Assembly: GCF_036014195.1 (NCBI RefSeq)
Contig: NZ_CP107918.1
Location: forward strand, 1,550,001-1,614,000
Reading direction: 5' to 3'
DNA: 64,000 nt
Source: Streptomyces sp. NBC_00442
GTDB taxonomy: Bacteria > Actinomycetota > Actinomycetes > Streptomycetales > Streptomycetaceae
The notes beneath the pieces are model-generated. The model saw nothing but the letters and a program-made list of their open reading frames with translations. It did not search any database and was not told where the DNA came from. Positions within the stretch are counted from its first letter, which is position 1. Each line of letters begins with the position of its first letter. Of this stretch, positions 53,101 to 60,876 are shown one piece after another. The translations under genes and the position numbers were made by a program.

Positions 53101-54818
53101 AGCCGGGCTGGGCGCCCGAGCTGGAGGCCGCGCGCCGCGCGTTGCGGGTGCGGATCGCCGGCTCCGACCACTGGGCGGCGATCGAGGACGCGGGCCGGCT
53201 GAGGGACGCGCTCGGCACGGCTCTGCCGGTCGGTGTCCCGGAGGCGTTCACCGAGCCGGTGAAGGATCCGCTGGGCGATCTGCTGTCGCGCCATGCGCGC
53301 ACGCACGGCCCGTTCACGTCGGCGGACGCCGCGGCCCGGTTCGGCCTCGGCGCGGCGGTCACGGACGGCGCTCTGCAGCGTCTCGCGGCGTCGGGGCGGG
53401 TCGTGCAGGGCGAGTTCCATCCGGCGGGCATCGGGCAGGAGTGGTGCGACGCGACGATCCTGCGCAGGCTGCGCCGGCGTTCTCTGGCGGCGCTTCGTCA
53501 GGAGCTGGAACCGGTGCCGCCCGCGGCGCTCGCCAGTTTCCTGCCTTCCTGGCAGCACGTGGGCGGCAGTGCGCTGCGTGGCATCGACGGGTTGGCGCGC
53601 GCCGTGGAGCAGTTGCAGGGTGCCGCCGTGCCGGCGTCGGCGCTGGAGAAGCTGATCCTGCCGTCGCGGGTGTCCAACTACGGTGCGGCGCTCTTGGACG
53701 AGCTCACCACGACGGGCGAGGTCGTGTGGGCGGGGGCGGGCGCGCTGCCCGGCAAGGACGGCTGGATCTCCCTCTACCTCGCCGACACGGCCCCGCTTCT
53801 GCTGCCGCCCGCTCATCCGCTGGAACTGACCGCGCTCCACGAGTCGGTGCTGGCCGCGCTGGCGCCCGGTTACGGCCTGTTCTTCCGTCAGCTCGCCGAC
53901 CAGGTCCGCGCCACCACCCACCCGGAGGCGAGTGATCCTCAACTCGCCGACGCGATCTGGGACTTGACGTGGTCGGGCCGGCTCACCAACGACACGTTGG
54001 CGCCGCTGCGCTCGGTGCTGGGGTCCGGACGCACCGCGGGGTCCACCGCGCACCGCGCCAGGCGGCCCGTGCCGCGCGGCCGTTACGGCACTCTGGCGTC
54101 CGCGGCCCGCACGGCTTCGCGTAGCGGGCCGCCGACCGTGTCGGGCCGCTGGTCGCTGCTCCCGTCCCGCGAACCCGATCCGACGCACCGCGCCCATGCC
54201 CTGGCCCGAGCCCTTCTGGACCGGCACGGTGTGGTCACCCGGGGCGCCGTGCAGGCCGAGGGGGTGGAGGGCGGTTTCTCGGCGACGTACCGGATCCTCG
54301 CCGCGTTCGAGGACAGCGGTCAGGCTCGGCGGGGCTATGTGGTCGAGGGGCTCGGCGCCGCCCAGTTCGCGATGGACGGTGCGGTCGACCGGCTGAGGGC
54401 GGCCGCCGCCGCGCGGGACCGCGGCAGCGACGCGCAGACCGCTCCGCAGGCGATCGTCCTGGCGGCCGCCGACCCGGCCAATGCGTACGGTGCGGCGCTG
54501 CCCTGGCCCGAGCCGCCGGGGGGCGCCGGGCACAAGCCGGGCCGCAAGGCGGGTTCCATGGTCGTTCTCGTCGACGGCGAGCTCGTGCTGTATCTGGAGC
54601 GGGGCGGCAAGTCGCTGCTCGCCTGGGCGAGCGAGCCGGACGATCCGGCGCTGACCGCCGCGGCGCAGTCCCTCGCGGGGTCGGCGCGGGCGGGGCGGCT
54701 GGGCACCGTCACCGTGGAGCGGGCCAATGGGGATCCCGCGCTGACGTCGCCGATCGCCCGCACCCTGGAGGCGGCCGGCTTCGTCGCGACCCCGAAGGGG
54801 CTGCGCCTGCGCCCTTGA
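50193..54818 (+). CDS. lhr: Lhr-type ATP-dependent DNA helicase
   Basis: A 1541-residue superfamily 2 helicase. The start ATG 50193 (MARTALDSFSPATRGWFTGA) agrees with the predicted transcription start. ATG 50184 is in frame but less likely. Walker A is VLVVAPTGSGKTLAAFLAAL, the DEVH box VILDEVHAVAGTKRGAHLAL and motif VI LQRVGRAGHQVGAVSTGVVF. The Lhr-core winged helix and beta-sheet bundle follow up to about residue 870. A long Lhr-CTD runs to the end (RLRAAAAARDRGSDAQ, then GKSLLAWASEPDDPALTAAA). Lhr unwinds RNA:DNA hybrids 3' to 5' and is induced by DNA damage in mycobacteria. It is followed by the Nei2 glycosylase gene on the same strand. Confidence 0.96.
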   Translation: MARTALDSFSPATRGWFTGAFTAPTAAQEGAWRAIAEGSDVLVVAPTGSGKTLAAFLAALDRLAAVPAPAEAKKRCRVLYVSPLKALAVDVERNLRSPLTGIRQESVRLGLPEPEVRVGIRSGDTPPAERRALSTRPPDILITTPESLFLMLTSAAREALAGVETVILDEVHAVAGTKRGAHLALSLERLDELLARPARRIGLSATVRPVDEVARYLSPQRKVEIVQPPSAKEFDLSVVVPVEDLGELAGSPAADAGEGAEKPSIWPHVEERIVDLVQAHRSTIVFANSRRLAERLCNRLNEIAYERAMGVPLPQEHSPADLMGGSGAAAGAPALLAKAHHGSVSKEQRAVVEEDLKAGRIPAVVATSSLELGIDMGAVDLVVQVESPPSVASGLQRVGRAGHQVGAVSTGVVFPKYRGDLVQSAVVTERMRSGAIESLRVPSNPLDVLAQQLVAMTALDTWQVDDLLALVRRAAPFASLPESAFTAVLDMLAGRYPSDAFAELRPRVVWDRVGGTVTGRPGAQRLAVTSGGTIPDRGLFGVFLAGADPKKGGGRVGELDEEMVYESRVGDVFTLGTTSWRIEDITRDRVLVSPAPGVPGRLPFWKGDQLGRPLELGRALGAFLREVGSMAPDDARLRLSSAGLDAWAADNVIGYLDEQRRACGHIPDDRTILVERFRDELGDWRVVIHSPFGAQVHAPWALALGARLAERYGMDAQVMHADDGIVLRLPDADMMGLDLLDRDPAHLDSTYDGEQAPVGAADTVFDKGEIEQIVTDQVGSSALFASRFRECAARALLLPRRSPGKRTPLWQQRQRAAQLLQVASEFGSFPIVLEAVRECLQDVFDVPGLTELMGDLEARRVRLVEVTTPEPSPFARSLLFGYVAQFLYEGDSPLAERRAAALSLDSRLLAELLGRAELRELLDADVLSELERELQWLTEDRRIKDGEGVADLLRVLGPLTDAELAARGAEPGWAPELEAARRALRVRIAGSDHWAAIEDAGRLRDALGTALPVGVPEAFTEPVKDPLGDLLSRHARTHGPFTSADAAARFGLGAAVTDGALQRLAASGRVVQGEFHPAGIGQEWCDATILRRLRRRSLAALRQELEPVPPAALASFLPSWQHVGGSALRGIDGLARAVEQLQGAAVPASALEKLILPSRVSNYGAALLDELTTTGEVVWAGAGALPGKDGWISLYLADTAPLLLPPAHPLELTALHESVLAALAPGYGLFFRQLADQVRATTHPEASDPQLADAIWDLTWSGRLTNDTLAPLRSVLGSGRTAGSTAHRARRPVPRGRYGTLASAARTASRSGPPTVSGRWSLLPSREPDPTHRAHALARALLDRHGVVTRGAVQAEGVEGGFSATYRILAAFEDSGQARRGYVVEGLGAAQFAMDGAVDRLRAAAAARDRGSDAQTAPQAIVLAAADPANAYGAALPWPEPPGGAGHKPGRKAGSMVVLVDGELVLYLERGGKSLLAWASEPDDPALTAAAQSLAGSARAGRLGTVTVERANGDPALTSPIARTLEAAGFVATPKGLRLRP

Positions 54819-54850
54819 GCCCACCGGGCACCGGCCCGCCCGGCGCAGGC

Positions 54851-54906
54851 ACCGGCCACCGGCCACCGGCCACCGGCACCCGCACCCGCACCCGCACCCG
54901 CACCCG
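54851..54906. repeat. compound short tandem repeat between lhr and nei2
   Basis: Three ACCGGCC units and a partial one (54851-54877) run into five hexamers of the type ACCCGC (54878-54906). Both can vary by slippage. The 140-bp lhr-nei2 spacer has little else. Confidence 0.8.
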
Positions 54907-54958
54907 ACATCCCCGGCACAGGCGAGCCCCCCGCCGTCATTCCCGGCACAATTGACCC

Positions 54959-55726
54959 ATGCCCGAAGGCGACACCGTTCATCAGGCCGCGGGGCGACTG
55001 CACGCCGCGTTGGCCGGCCAGGTCCTCACCCGCTCCGACCTGCGGGTGCCGCGATTCGCCACGGCGGATCTGACCGGGCGCGGCGTGCTGGACGTGACGC
55101 CGCGAGGAAAGCATCTCCTGGCGCGGATCGAGGGCGGTCTCACCCTGCACTCCCACCTCCGGATGGACGGGTCCTGGCGGATCTTCACGCCCGGCGAGCG
55201 GTGGAACGGGGGGCCCGCGCACCAGATCCGGGCGATCCTGGGGAACACCGGGCACACCGCGGTCGGCTACCGGCTGCCCGTGCTCGAACTGCTCCGCACC
55301 AGGGACGAGGCCAGGGCGGTCGGCCACCTGGGTCCCGATCTGCTCGGCCCCGACTGGGACGCGGACGTCGCCCTGCGCAACCTCCTCCAGGACCCCGCCC
55401 GCCCCGTGGGTGAGGCCCTGCTCGACCAGCGCAATCTGGCCGGCGTCGGCAATGTGTTCAAGTCGGAGATCTGTTTCGCGCTGCGGGTGGTGCCGTGGCT
55501 GGCGGTCGGCGCGGTCCCCTGCCCCGAGCGCCTGGTGGCGACCGCGAAACAGCTCCTGGAGGCCAACAAGGACCGGCCGGTGCGTCAGACGTACATCTAC
55601 GGCCGGGCCGGCCGGTCGTGTCCGCGCTGCCGCACCCCGATCCGTACCGCCGCGCAGCGCGACCCGGCCGGCCGCGAACGCCCCACCTACTGGTGCCCCA
55701 AGTGCCAGCCCGCGCCCGCCCTTTGA
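54959..55726 (+). CDS. Fpg/Nei family DNA glycosylase (Nei2-like)
   Basis: A 255-residue base-excision repair enzyme that removes oxidised bases and nicks the strand. The N-terminal catalytic Pro2-Glu3 is in MPEGDTVHQAAGRL, and MPEGDT marks the Nei rather than Fpg branch. The H2TH region is VGEALLDQRNLAGVGNVFKS. The zinc finger has two Cys pairs, GRSCPRCRTPIRT and YWCPKCQPAPAL. The length is normal for actinobacterial Nei2. It follows lhr, suggesting a DNA repair unit. Confidence 0.94.
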   Translation: MPEGDTVHQAAGRLHAALAGQVLTRSDLRVPRFATADLTGRGVLDVTPRGKHLLARIEGGLTLHSHLRMDGSWRIFTPGERWNGGPAHQIRAILGNTGHTAVGYRLPVLELLRTRDEARAVGHLGPDLLGPDWDADVALRNLLQDPARPVGEALLDQRNLAGVGNVFKSEICFALRVVPWLAVGAVPCPERLVATAKQLLEANKDRPVRQTYIYGRAGRSCPRCRTPIRTAAQRDPAGRERPTYWCPKCQPAPAL

Positions 55727-55812
55727 CGGTCCGCCGTCGCCGCGGACCCGCGGTGCTCCTCCGCTGCCCCGCCGGCGTCCCGGGCGGCCCCGGGGAGAGC
55801 CCCGCACACTTA

Positions 55813-55842
55813 TTGACGGCCCGTCAGATCCGGTCGTACCGT
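55813..55842 (+). promoter_or_regulatory. leaderless promoter with overlapping palindrome
   Basis: TTGACG (55813-55818), 18-bp spacer, TACCGT (55837-55842), then 6 nt to ATG 55849, which has no ribosome binding site. TGACGGCCCGTCA (55814-55826) is a perfect palindrome overlapping the -35, probably the operator of a TetR-type repressor encoded elsewhere. Confidence 0.6.
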
Positions 55843-55848
55843 CCCGGC

Positions 55849-56613
55849 ATGGCTCTCACGGCGTACGACCTCAGCGACCGCACGGCCTTCGTCACGGGCG
55901 CGGCCAGCGGGATAGGGCGCGCGAGCGCGGTGCTCCTGGCGGAGGCCGGCGCCCGGGTGCACTGTGCGGACCGCGACGAGGTGGGCCTGGCCGAGACCCG
56001 CGCCCTGATCGCCAAGGCGGGCGGCACCGCCTACGTCCACCCGCTCGACGTCGCCGACCGCGCCCAGGTCAGGGCCGCCGTGGAGGCGGCCGGCCCGGTC
56101 CATGTCCTGGCCGCGATCGCGGGCGTCATGCACACGAGCACGGTCCTCGACACCGAGGACGACGACCTGGACCGGGTGCTCGCCGTCAACTTCCGCGGGG
56201 TGCTCCACGCCTGCCAGGAGGCGGCCCGCACGATGATCGCCCACGGTGTCCGGGGCTCCATCGTCACCATGGCCTCGGGAGCCATGGACTCCGCGCGGCC
56301 CGGCCTGTTCTGCTACAGCGTCTCCAAGGCAGCGGTGGTGCAGCTGACCAAGACCCTCGCCTCGGAGCTCGGCCCGCACGGGATCCGCGTCAATGCCGTG
56401 GCCCCCGGCTGGGTCCGCACCCCGATGACCGACCAGCACGCGGCCGCGCAGCAGGAGCGGGTCGAGTCGATGATGGTGCGCCTCTCCCCGCTCGGCACGC
56501 TCGGCCGTCCCGAGGACGTCGCCCACGCCGTGCTGCACCTCGCGGCGGACGCGTCGGCGTTCACGACGGGGCAGATTCTGCGTCCGAACGGCGGCGTCGC
56601 GATGCCCTGGTAG
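55849..56613 (+). CDS. short-chain dehydrogenase/reductase
   Basis: A 254-residue classical SDR using NAD(P)H. The cofactor motif is AFVTGAASGIGRASAVLLAE. The acidic residue in VHCADRDEVGL after strand 2 points to NAD(H). AAIAGVMHTSTV replaces the usual NNAG. The active site is VTMASGAMDS (Ser) with FCYSVSKAAVVQLTKTLASE (Tyr-x-x-x-Lys), and the C-terminal ILRPNGGVAMPW is typical. The start ATG 55849 is supported by the leaderless promoter. Its 3' end overlaps the convergent small membrane protein gene by 53 nt. The substrate is unknown. Confidence 0.9.
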   Translation: MALTAYDLSDRTAFVTGAASGIGRASAVLLAEAGARVHCADRDEVGLAETRALIAKAGGTAYVHPLDVADRAQVRAAVEAAGPVHVLAAIAGVMHTSTVLDTEDDDLDRVLAVNFRGVLHACQEAARTMIAHGVRGSIVTMASGAMDSARPGLFCYSVSKAAVVQLTKTLASELGPHGIRVNAVAPGWVRTPMTDQHAAAQQERVESMMVRLSPLGTLGRPEDVAHAVLHLAADASAFTTGQILRPNGGVAMPW

Positions 56614-56797
56614 GGCGCGGCCGCGTGGCCGGCAGGGCCGCCACATGCACCGGCAGCAGGCTCAGCCCCCATCCGCCGGCGACCATCGCCCCTTCGGCGA
56701 ATCCGGTCTGGCCGGGCACGAGGACGAGCCGCAGCGCGGCCCACCACCACAGCGCCGCGACCACCAGCGCGGGCACCCAACGCACCACCACCGTCAT
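56561..56797 (-). CDS. small hypothetical membrane protein
   Basis: 78 residues, start ATG 56797 with GGAGGCGG upstream, a strong ribosome binding site. There are two hydrophobic helices, RWVPALVVAALWWWAALRLV and GAMVAGGWGLSLLPVHVAAL, then a basic tail (RPTRASRRRRSDAE). It is probably an inner-membrane protein of unknown function. It overlaps the SDR 3' end convergently. The good ribosome binding site and two helices argue that it is real. Confidence 0.6.
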   Translation of the reverse strand: MTVVVRWVPALVVAALWWWAALRLVLVPGQTGFAEGAMVAGGWGLSLLPVHVAALPATRPRPTRASRRRRSDAESAPS

Positions 56798-56959
56798 GGG
56801 CCGCCTCCTCGGGCCGACGCTAGACCGCCGGGCAACGCGCCGGGAGGGCGCACCGGGTGCAGGCCCGGCGCGCTCCATGTCCCCTCACGCTTCACTGCGG
56901 ACGTCCCCGCCCTTGTGCGGTGCGGCCGCCTGCGGCACCGCACGGCCGCGTCCCGCGGC

Positions 56960-57430
56960 TCAGACGGTCTCGGCCTGGAACATCCAGGCGTGCTTCTCCA
57001 GGTCGGCGGTGAGGCCGATGAGGATGTCCTGGGTGATCGGGTCGGGCTCGTCGGTCGCCGCGATGCGTTCGCGCATCCGGCCGATCACCACGCCGAGGGC
57101 GTCCACGAGGACCTTCACGGCCTGGGTGTCCTTGGTCCAGCCTTCCGGCACGGTGGTGATCGCGGTCGACTTGGCGACCGTCCCCGACCGTCCGTCGGGG
57201 CTGACGCCGATCGCGGAGGCGCGCTCGGCCACGGTGTCCGAGTGGAGCCGCGCGGTGGTGACGACCTCGTCGAGCTGGAGGTGGACGGAGCGGAAACGCG
57301 GACCGACCACGTTCCAGTGCACTTGCTTGGCCACCAGCGAGAGGTCGACGAGATCCACCAGCGCACCCTGCAGAGCGTCGCCGACCACCTTGAGGTCGGC
57401 GTCGGACAGCGGGCTCTTGATGTAGGACAT
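56960..57430 (-). CDS. dps: Dps family DNA-binding/ferritin-like protein
   Basis: A 156-residue Dps protein, start ATG 57430 with GAGGAAAAG upstream. The ferroxidase site spans LVAKQVHWNVVGPRFRSVHL (His-Trp) and LQLDEVVTTARLHSDTVAER (Asp/Glu). ITQDILIGLTADLEKHAWMF is the conserved C-terminal helix. Dps dodecamers store iron and protect DNA. There is no long Lys-rich tail, so DNA binding may be weak. By position it corresponds to the S. coelicolor dpsB as I remember. It lies downstream of clgR, beyond a strong terminator. Confidence 0.93.
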   Translation of the reverse strand: MSYIKSPLSDADLKVVGDALQGALVDLVDLSLVAKQVHWNVVGPRFRSVHLQLDEVVTTARLHSDTVAERASAIGVSPDGRSGTVAKSTAITTVPEGWTKDTQAVKVLVDALGVVIGRMRERIAATDEPDPITQDILIGLTADLEKHAWMFQAETV

Positions 57431-57611
57431 GCTTTTCCTCCACGTGGACGGGACGCACTCGGACGGAACGCCCGCGACCCCCGCACGAGGGGAAACACCC
57501 GTACGGGACATCCGGACGTATGCGCGATCTCCTACCACCCTGCCACAGAAGCCCCGAATCGGGCGCGGCGGGAAGACGACGGGACAGGGGCGGGGAAGGG
57601 GCGGGAAAGGG

Positions 57612-57650
57612 CTGAGCCCCGGCCGGTCACATGGACCGGCCGGGGCTCAG
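57612..57650. terminator. strong terminator after clgR
   Basis: A perfect 17-bp stem, CTGAGCCCCGGCCGGTC (57612-57628) pairing with 57634-57650, with loop ACATG. It lies 26 bp past the clgR stop and separates clgR from dps. Confidence 0.9.
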
Positions 57651-57676
57651 TGCAAGCCTGTGCGCGAACCCGAAGG

Positions 57677-58066
57677 TCAGGCCGCGACGACGTCCACCGC
57701 TTCCGCGGGCGCCTTGATCGTCACCCGCTCGGTCGGCACACCGGTCACCGACGTCACGGAAATCGAATTGAGCATCGGACGTACCGGCGCACGCACCGGC
57801 ATCGGATCACTCGCTGCCGCAGAGGCAGCGAGCTCGGCGAGTGCCAGCTCGTCGCTCACTTCCCGCATGAGCTCGGACATCCGTACGTCAAGCGCGTCGC
57901 AGATCGCGGAGAGCAGCTCGGAGGATGCCTCCTTCTGCCCCCGCTCCACCTCGGAGAGATAGCCGAGTGAGACTCGGGCGGACGAGGAGACTTCGCGCAG
58001 AGTACGGCCCTGGCGCTGGCGCTGCCGACGCAGCACGTCACCCAGCAGGCGACGGAGCAGAATCAT
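57677..58066 (-). CDS. clgR: Clp gene regulator ClgR
   Basis: A 129-residue Xre-type activator. It starts at ATG 58066 ([20 protein letters not shown]), with GGAGGGAG upstream. The helix-turn-helix is [20 protein letters not shown], followed by [18 protein letters not shown]. In Streptomyces and corynebacteria ClgR switches on clp protease and lon genes and is itself a Clp substrate. The final residues, VDVVAA, end in two alanines, the type of degron recognised by ClpP in S. lividans ClgR as I recall. It lies 109 bp after cinA on the same strand. Confidence 0.92.
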   Translation of the reverse strand: MILLRRLLGDVLRRQRQRQGRTLREVSSSARVSLGYLSEVERGQKEASSELLSAICDALDVRMSELMREVSDELALAELAASAAASDPMPVRAPVRPMLNSISVTSVTGVPTERVTIKAPAEAVDVVAA

Positions 58067-58175
58067 CGGTGGCTCCCTCCTCGGACCGCGTAGCCGCATC
58101 CTTCACGCCCCACCGTACCGCCTCGCGCCGCGGCCGTGCGGGGAGCGATGTCGTGTTCACTCAGGGCTGCAAACA

Positions 58176-58685
58176 TCAAATCCCCCCGTTCTGTTCCGTA
58201 TCCTGTGCCCGCCCAGCCTTGCGGAGTTCACTGGAGAGCAGTTCGAGCACGCTGCGTACACTCTCTCTACGAATTTCCGCCCGGTCGCCGTTCAACCTCA
58301 ATGGGACGGTTTTCTTGGCCCCCGCCGGGCCAACGGCCGAAACGTATACCGTCCCGACCGGCTTGCCGTCCTGCGGTTCGGGCCCGGCGACGCCCGTGGT
58401 CGCGATGCCCCAGTCCGCGCCGAGCGCCTCGCGCACCCCCGCCGCCATCTGCAGCGCAACGTCGGGATCGACCGCCCCGCGCTCGTCGAGCAGGGCCGCG
58501 TGCACGCCCAGGACGTTCGCCTTGAGCTCGGTGGCGTACGCCGTCACGGACCCGCGGAAGGCGCGCGAGGCGCCGGGCACCGAGGTGAGCTCGGCCGCCA
58601 CGAGGCCGCCCGTGAGGGACTCCGCGACCGCCAGCGTCTGGTCACGCTCCGTGAGCAGTCGCAGGATCCGGGGCGCTTCGCTCAC
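58176..58685 (-). CDS. CinA C-terminal domain protein (nicotinamide-nucleotide amidohydrolase, PncC type)
   Basis: 169 residues, start GTG 58685, which overlaps the pgsA stop by 4 nt (GTGA). It consists only of the amidohydrolase domain: TLAVAESLTGGLVAAELTSV with the catalytic Ser region, FRGSVTAYATELKANVLGV, DWGIATTGVAGPEPQDGKPV and GTVYVSAVGPAG. The N-terminal MoCF-like domain of full CinA is missing. The enzyme deamidates NMN to nicotinate mononucleotide in NAD salvage. It is coupled to pgsA and rimO. Confidence 0.92.
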   Translation of the reverse strand: MSEAPRILRLLTERDQTLAVAESLTGGLVAAELTSVPGASRAFRGSVTAYATELKANVLGVHAALLDERGAVDPDVALQMAAGVREALGADWGIATTGVAGPEPQDGKPVGTVYVSAVGPAGAKKTVPLRLNGDRAEIRRESVRSVLELLSSELRKAGRAQDTEQNGGI

Positions 58686-59350
58686 GACGCCGGTCCTCCG
58701 TCGGCGCGCTGCGCGGCGAGCCCCTGGCGCCTCAGGACGATCGCCTGGCGCACGTAGTCGAGCCCCGTGACGACCGTGAGGACCACGGCGAGGGCCATCA
58801 CCCAGAACCGGAGGGTGGCCAGGGGGCCGGTCAGGGCGAGGACGTACATGCCGGTCGCGGTGCCCTGGGCCAGGGTCTTGAGCTTGCCGCCGCGGCTGGC
58901 CGGAATCACACCGTGCCGAATGACCCAGAAACGCATGAGCGTGATGCCCAGTTCCCGGAAGAGGATGATGCCGGTGACCCACCAGGGCAGGTCGCCGAGG
59001 AGGGAGAGGCAGATCAACGCGGCGCCCATGATCGCCTTGTCGGCGATCGGGTCGGCGATCTTCCCGAAGTCGGTGACCAGGTTGTACGTGCGCGCCAGGT
59101 GTCCGTCGAAGATGTCCGTGATCATGGCGACGGCGAAGGCCGCCCAGGCCCAGGCCCGCATCCCCGGGTCGTATCCGCCGTCCGCGAGGAGCAGCATCAC
59201 GAAGCCGGGCACCAGGACGAGCCGGATCATGGTGAGGATGTTGGCGATGTTCCAGAGGCTGGCCTGGTTGACGGCCGCAGCACCCAGCTTGCCGCCGGGC
59301 GCCGGCGCACGGCCGGTACCGCCCGCCGTCGACGCCGGGACTCCGGTCAT
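58682..59350 (-). CDS. pgsA: CDP-diacylglycerol-glycerol-3-phosphate 3-phosphatidyltransferase
   Basis: A 222-residue membrane enzyme of the CDP-alcohol phosphotransferase family. The motif D-G-x2-A-R-x8-G-x3-D-x3-D is present from [10 protein letters not shown] through [11 protein letters not shown]. Helices include [20 protein letters not shown] and [20 protein letters not shown]. It makes phosphatidylglycerophosphate. A 25-residue Gly/Ala N-terminus precedes the first helix. Its ATG overlaps the rimO stop (ATGA), and its stop overlaps the cinA start. Confidence 0.93.
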   Translation of the reverse strand: MTGVPASTAGGTGRAPAPGGKLGAAAVNQASLWNIANILTMIRLVLVPGFVMLLLADGGYDPGMRAWAWAAFAVAMITDIFDGHLARTYNLVTDFGKIADPIADKAIMGAALICLSLLGDLPWWVTGIILFRELGITLMRFWVIRHGVIPASRGGKLKTLAQGTATGMYVLALTGPLATLRFWVMALAVVLTVVTGLDYVRQAIVLRRQGLAAQRADGGPAS

Positions 59351-60816
59351 CTGCCCGCCTCCTCAGCCCCGTCAAGCAACTCGACCACGAGGTCGACACC
59401 TTCGGTAGCGACCACCTTGGCCTCGACGATACGGCCGGGTGCAAGTCCCGCGCTCCCGGTGAAGATCACTTGGCCGTCGGTCTCGGGTGCCTGGTGCTCG
59501 GCGCGGCCGACCGCACCGTCCTCGTCGTCGATGCTTTCGACCAGGACGCGCACGGTGTCGCCGATGCGTTCCTCGGCGCGCTGCGCGGTGAGCTCCTCGG
59601 CCAGGCGCGACAGGTGGGCGAGTCGCTCGGCGATGGTGTCCTCGTCGAGCTTGTCGTCGTAACCGAGCGCTTCGGTGCCCTCTTCGTCGGAATAGCCGAA
59701 GACGCCGATCGCGTCGAGGCGGGCCGAGGTGAGGAAGCGTTCCAGCTCCTTGAAGTCCTCCTCGGTCTCTCCGGGGAAGCCGACGATGAAGTTGGAGCGC
59801 ACGCCGGCGGTGGGGGCCTTGGCGCGGATCGTGTCGAGCAGTTCGAGGAACCGCTCGGTGTCGCCGAAGCGGCGCATCGCGCGCAGCACGGCGGGCGCCG
59901 AGTGCTGGAAGGAGAGGTCGAAGTAGGGCACGACCTTGTCGGTGGAGGTCAGCACGTCGATGAGGCCGGGCCGCATTTCGGCGGGCTGGAGGTAGCTGAC
60001 CCGTACACGCTCGATGCCGTCGACGGCGGCGAGCTCGGGCAGCAGGGTCTCCAGGAGCCGGATGTCGCCGAGGTCCTTGCCGTAGGAGGTGTTGTTCTCG
60101 GAGACCAGCATGACCTCCTTGACGCCCTGCTCGGCCAGCCAGCGGGTCTCGCCGAGCACGTCGCTGGGGCGGCGCGAAATGAACGAGCCGCGGAAGGAGG
60201 GGATCGCGCAGAACGAGCAGCGGCGGTCGCAGCCGGAGGCGAGCTTCACGGAGGCGACGGGGCTGGTGTCGAGCCTGCGGCGCAGCGGGGCGCGCGGCCC
60301 GGAGGCGGGTGCGAGGCCTTCGGGGAGGTCCTCGGGCGGGGTGTCCTGCGCGTGTCCGGGCAGCGCCACGTCGGGGGCGCTCTGGCGGTCGGCGGGGCTG
60401 ATGGGGAGCAGTTTGCGCCGGTCGCGCGGGGTGTGCGAGGCGTGGATGCCGCCGTTGAGGATGGTCTGGAGGCGGTCGGAGATGTCGGCGTAGTCGTCGA
60501 AGCCGAGGATGGCGTCGGCCTCGGGGAGCGCCTCGGCGAGGTCCTTGCCGTAGCGCTCGGCCATGCAGCCGACGGCGACGACGGCCTGGGTCTTGCCGTG
60601 ATCCTTCAGATCGTTGGCTTCGAGGAGGGCGTCGACGGAGTCCTTCTTGGCGGCTTCGACGAATCCACAGGTGTTGACGACGGCGACGTCCGCGTCCGAT
60701 GCGTCCTCGACGAGCTCCCAGCCGTCCGCTGCCAAGCGGCCTGCGAGCTCCTCCGAGTCCACCTCGTTACGGGCGCAGCCAAGAGTGACAAGGGCGACGG
60801 TGCGGCGTTCGGGCAT
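59347..60816 (-). CDS. rimO: ribosomal protein S12 methylthiotransferase RimO
   Basis: A 489-residue radical-SAM enzyme that methylthiolates Asp of ribosomal protein S12. The N-terminal cluster cysteines are in [33 protein letters not shown] and [14 protein letters not shown]. The radical-SAM motif is [20 protein letters not shown], followed by [18 protein letters not shown], with a TRAM domain at the C-terminus. It carries an insertion of about 60 residues (Pro-rich) before the radical-SAM domain, normal for actinobacteria. It overlaps pgsA by 4 nt. Confidence 0.95.
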   Translation of the reverse strand: MPERRTVALVTLGCARNEVDSEELAGRLAADGWELVEDASDADVAVVNTCGFVEAAKKDSVDALLEANDLKDHGKTQAVVAVGCMAERYGKDLAEALPEADAILGFDDYADISDRLQTILNGGIHASHTPRDRRKLLPISPADRQSAPDVALPGHAQDTPPEDLPEGLAPASGPRAPLRRRLDTSPVASVKLASGCDRRCSFCAIPSFRGSFISRRPSDVLGETRWLAEQGVKEVMLVSENNTSYGKDLGDIRLLETLLPELAAVDGIERVRVSYLQPAEMRPGLIDVLTSTDKVVPYFDLSFQHSAPAVLRAMRRFGDTERFLELLDTIRAKAPTAGVRSNFIVGFPGETEEDFKELERFLTSARLDAIGVFGYSDEEGTEALGYDDKLDEDTIAERLAHLSRLAEELTAQRAEERIGDTVRVLVESIDDEDGAVGRAEHQAPETDGQVIFTGSAGLAPGRIVEAKVVATEGVDLVVELLDGAEEAGR

Positions 60817-60876
60817 GGACTCAAGACTACTTTGTCCTGGCCCACGCCCCCGCCGCGAGGGTCGTGGGCCCGTGGA

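Noticed and set aside
50166..54866. 1566-codon frame antisense to the whole of lhr
   Set aside because: Arg/Gln/Pro-rich shadow frame. The sense strand encodes a complete Lhr helicase with all motifs.
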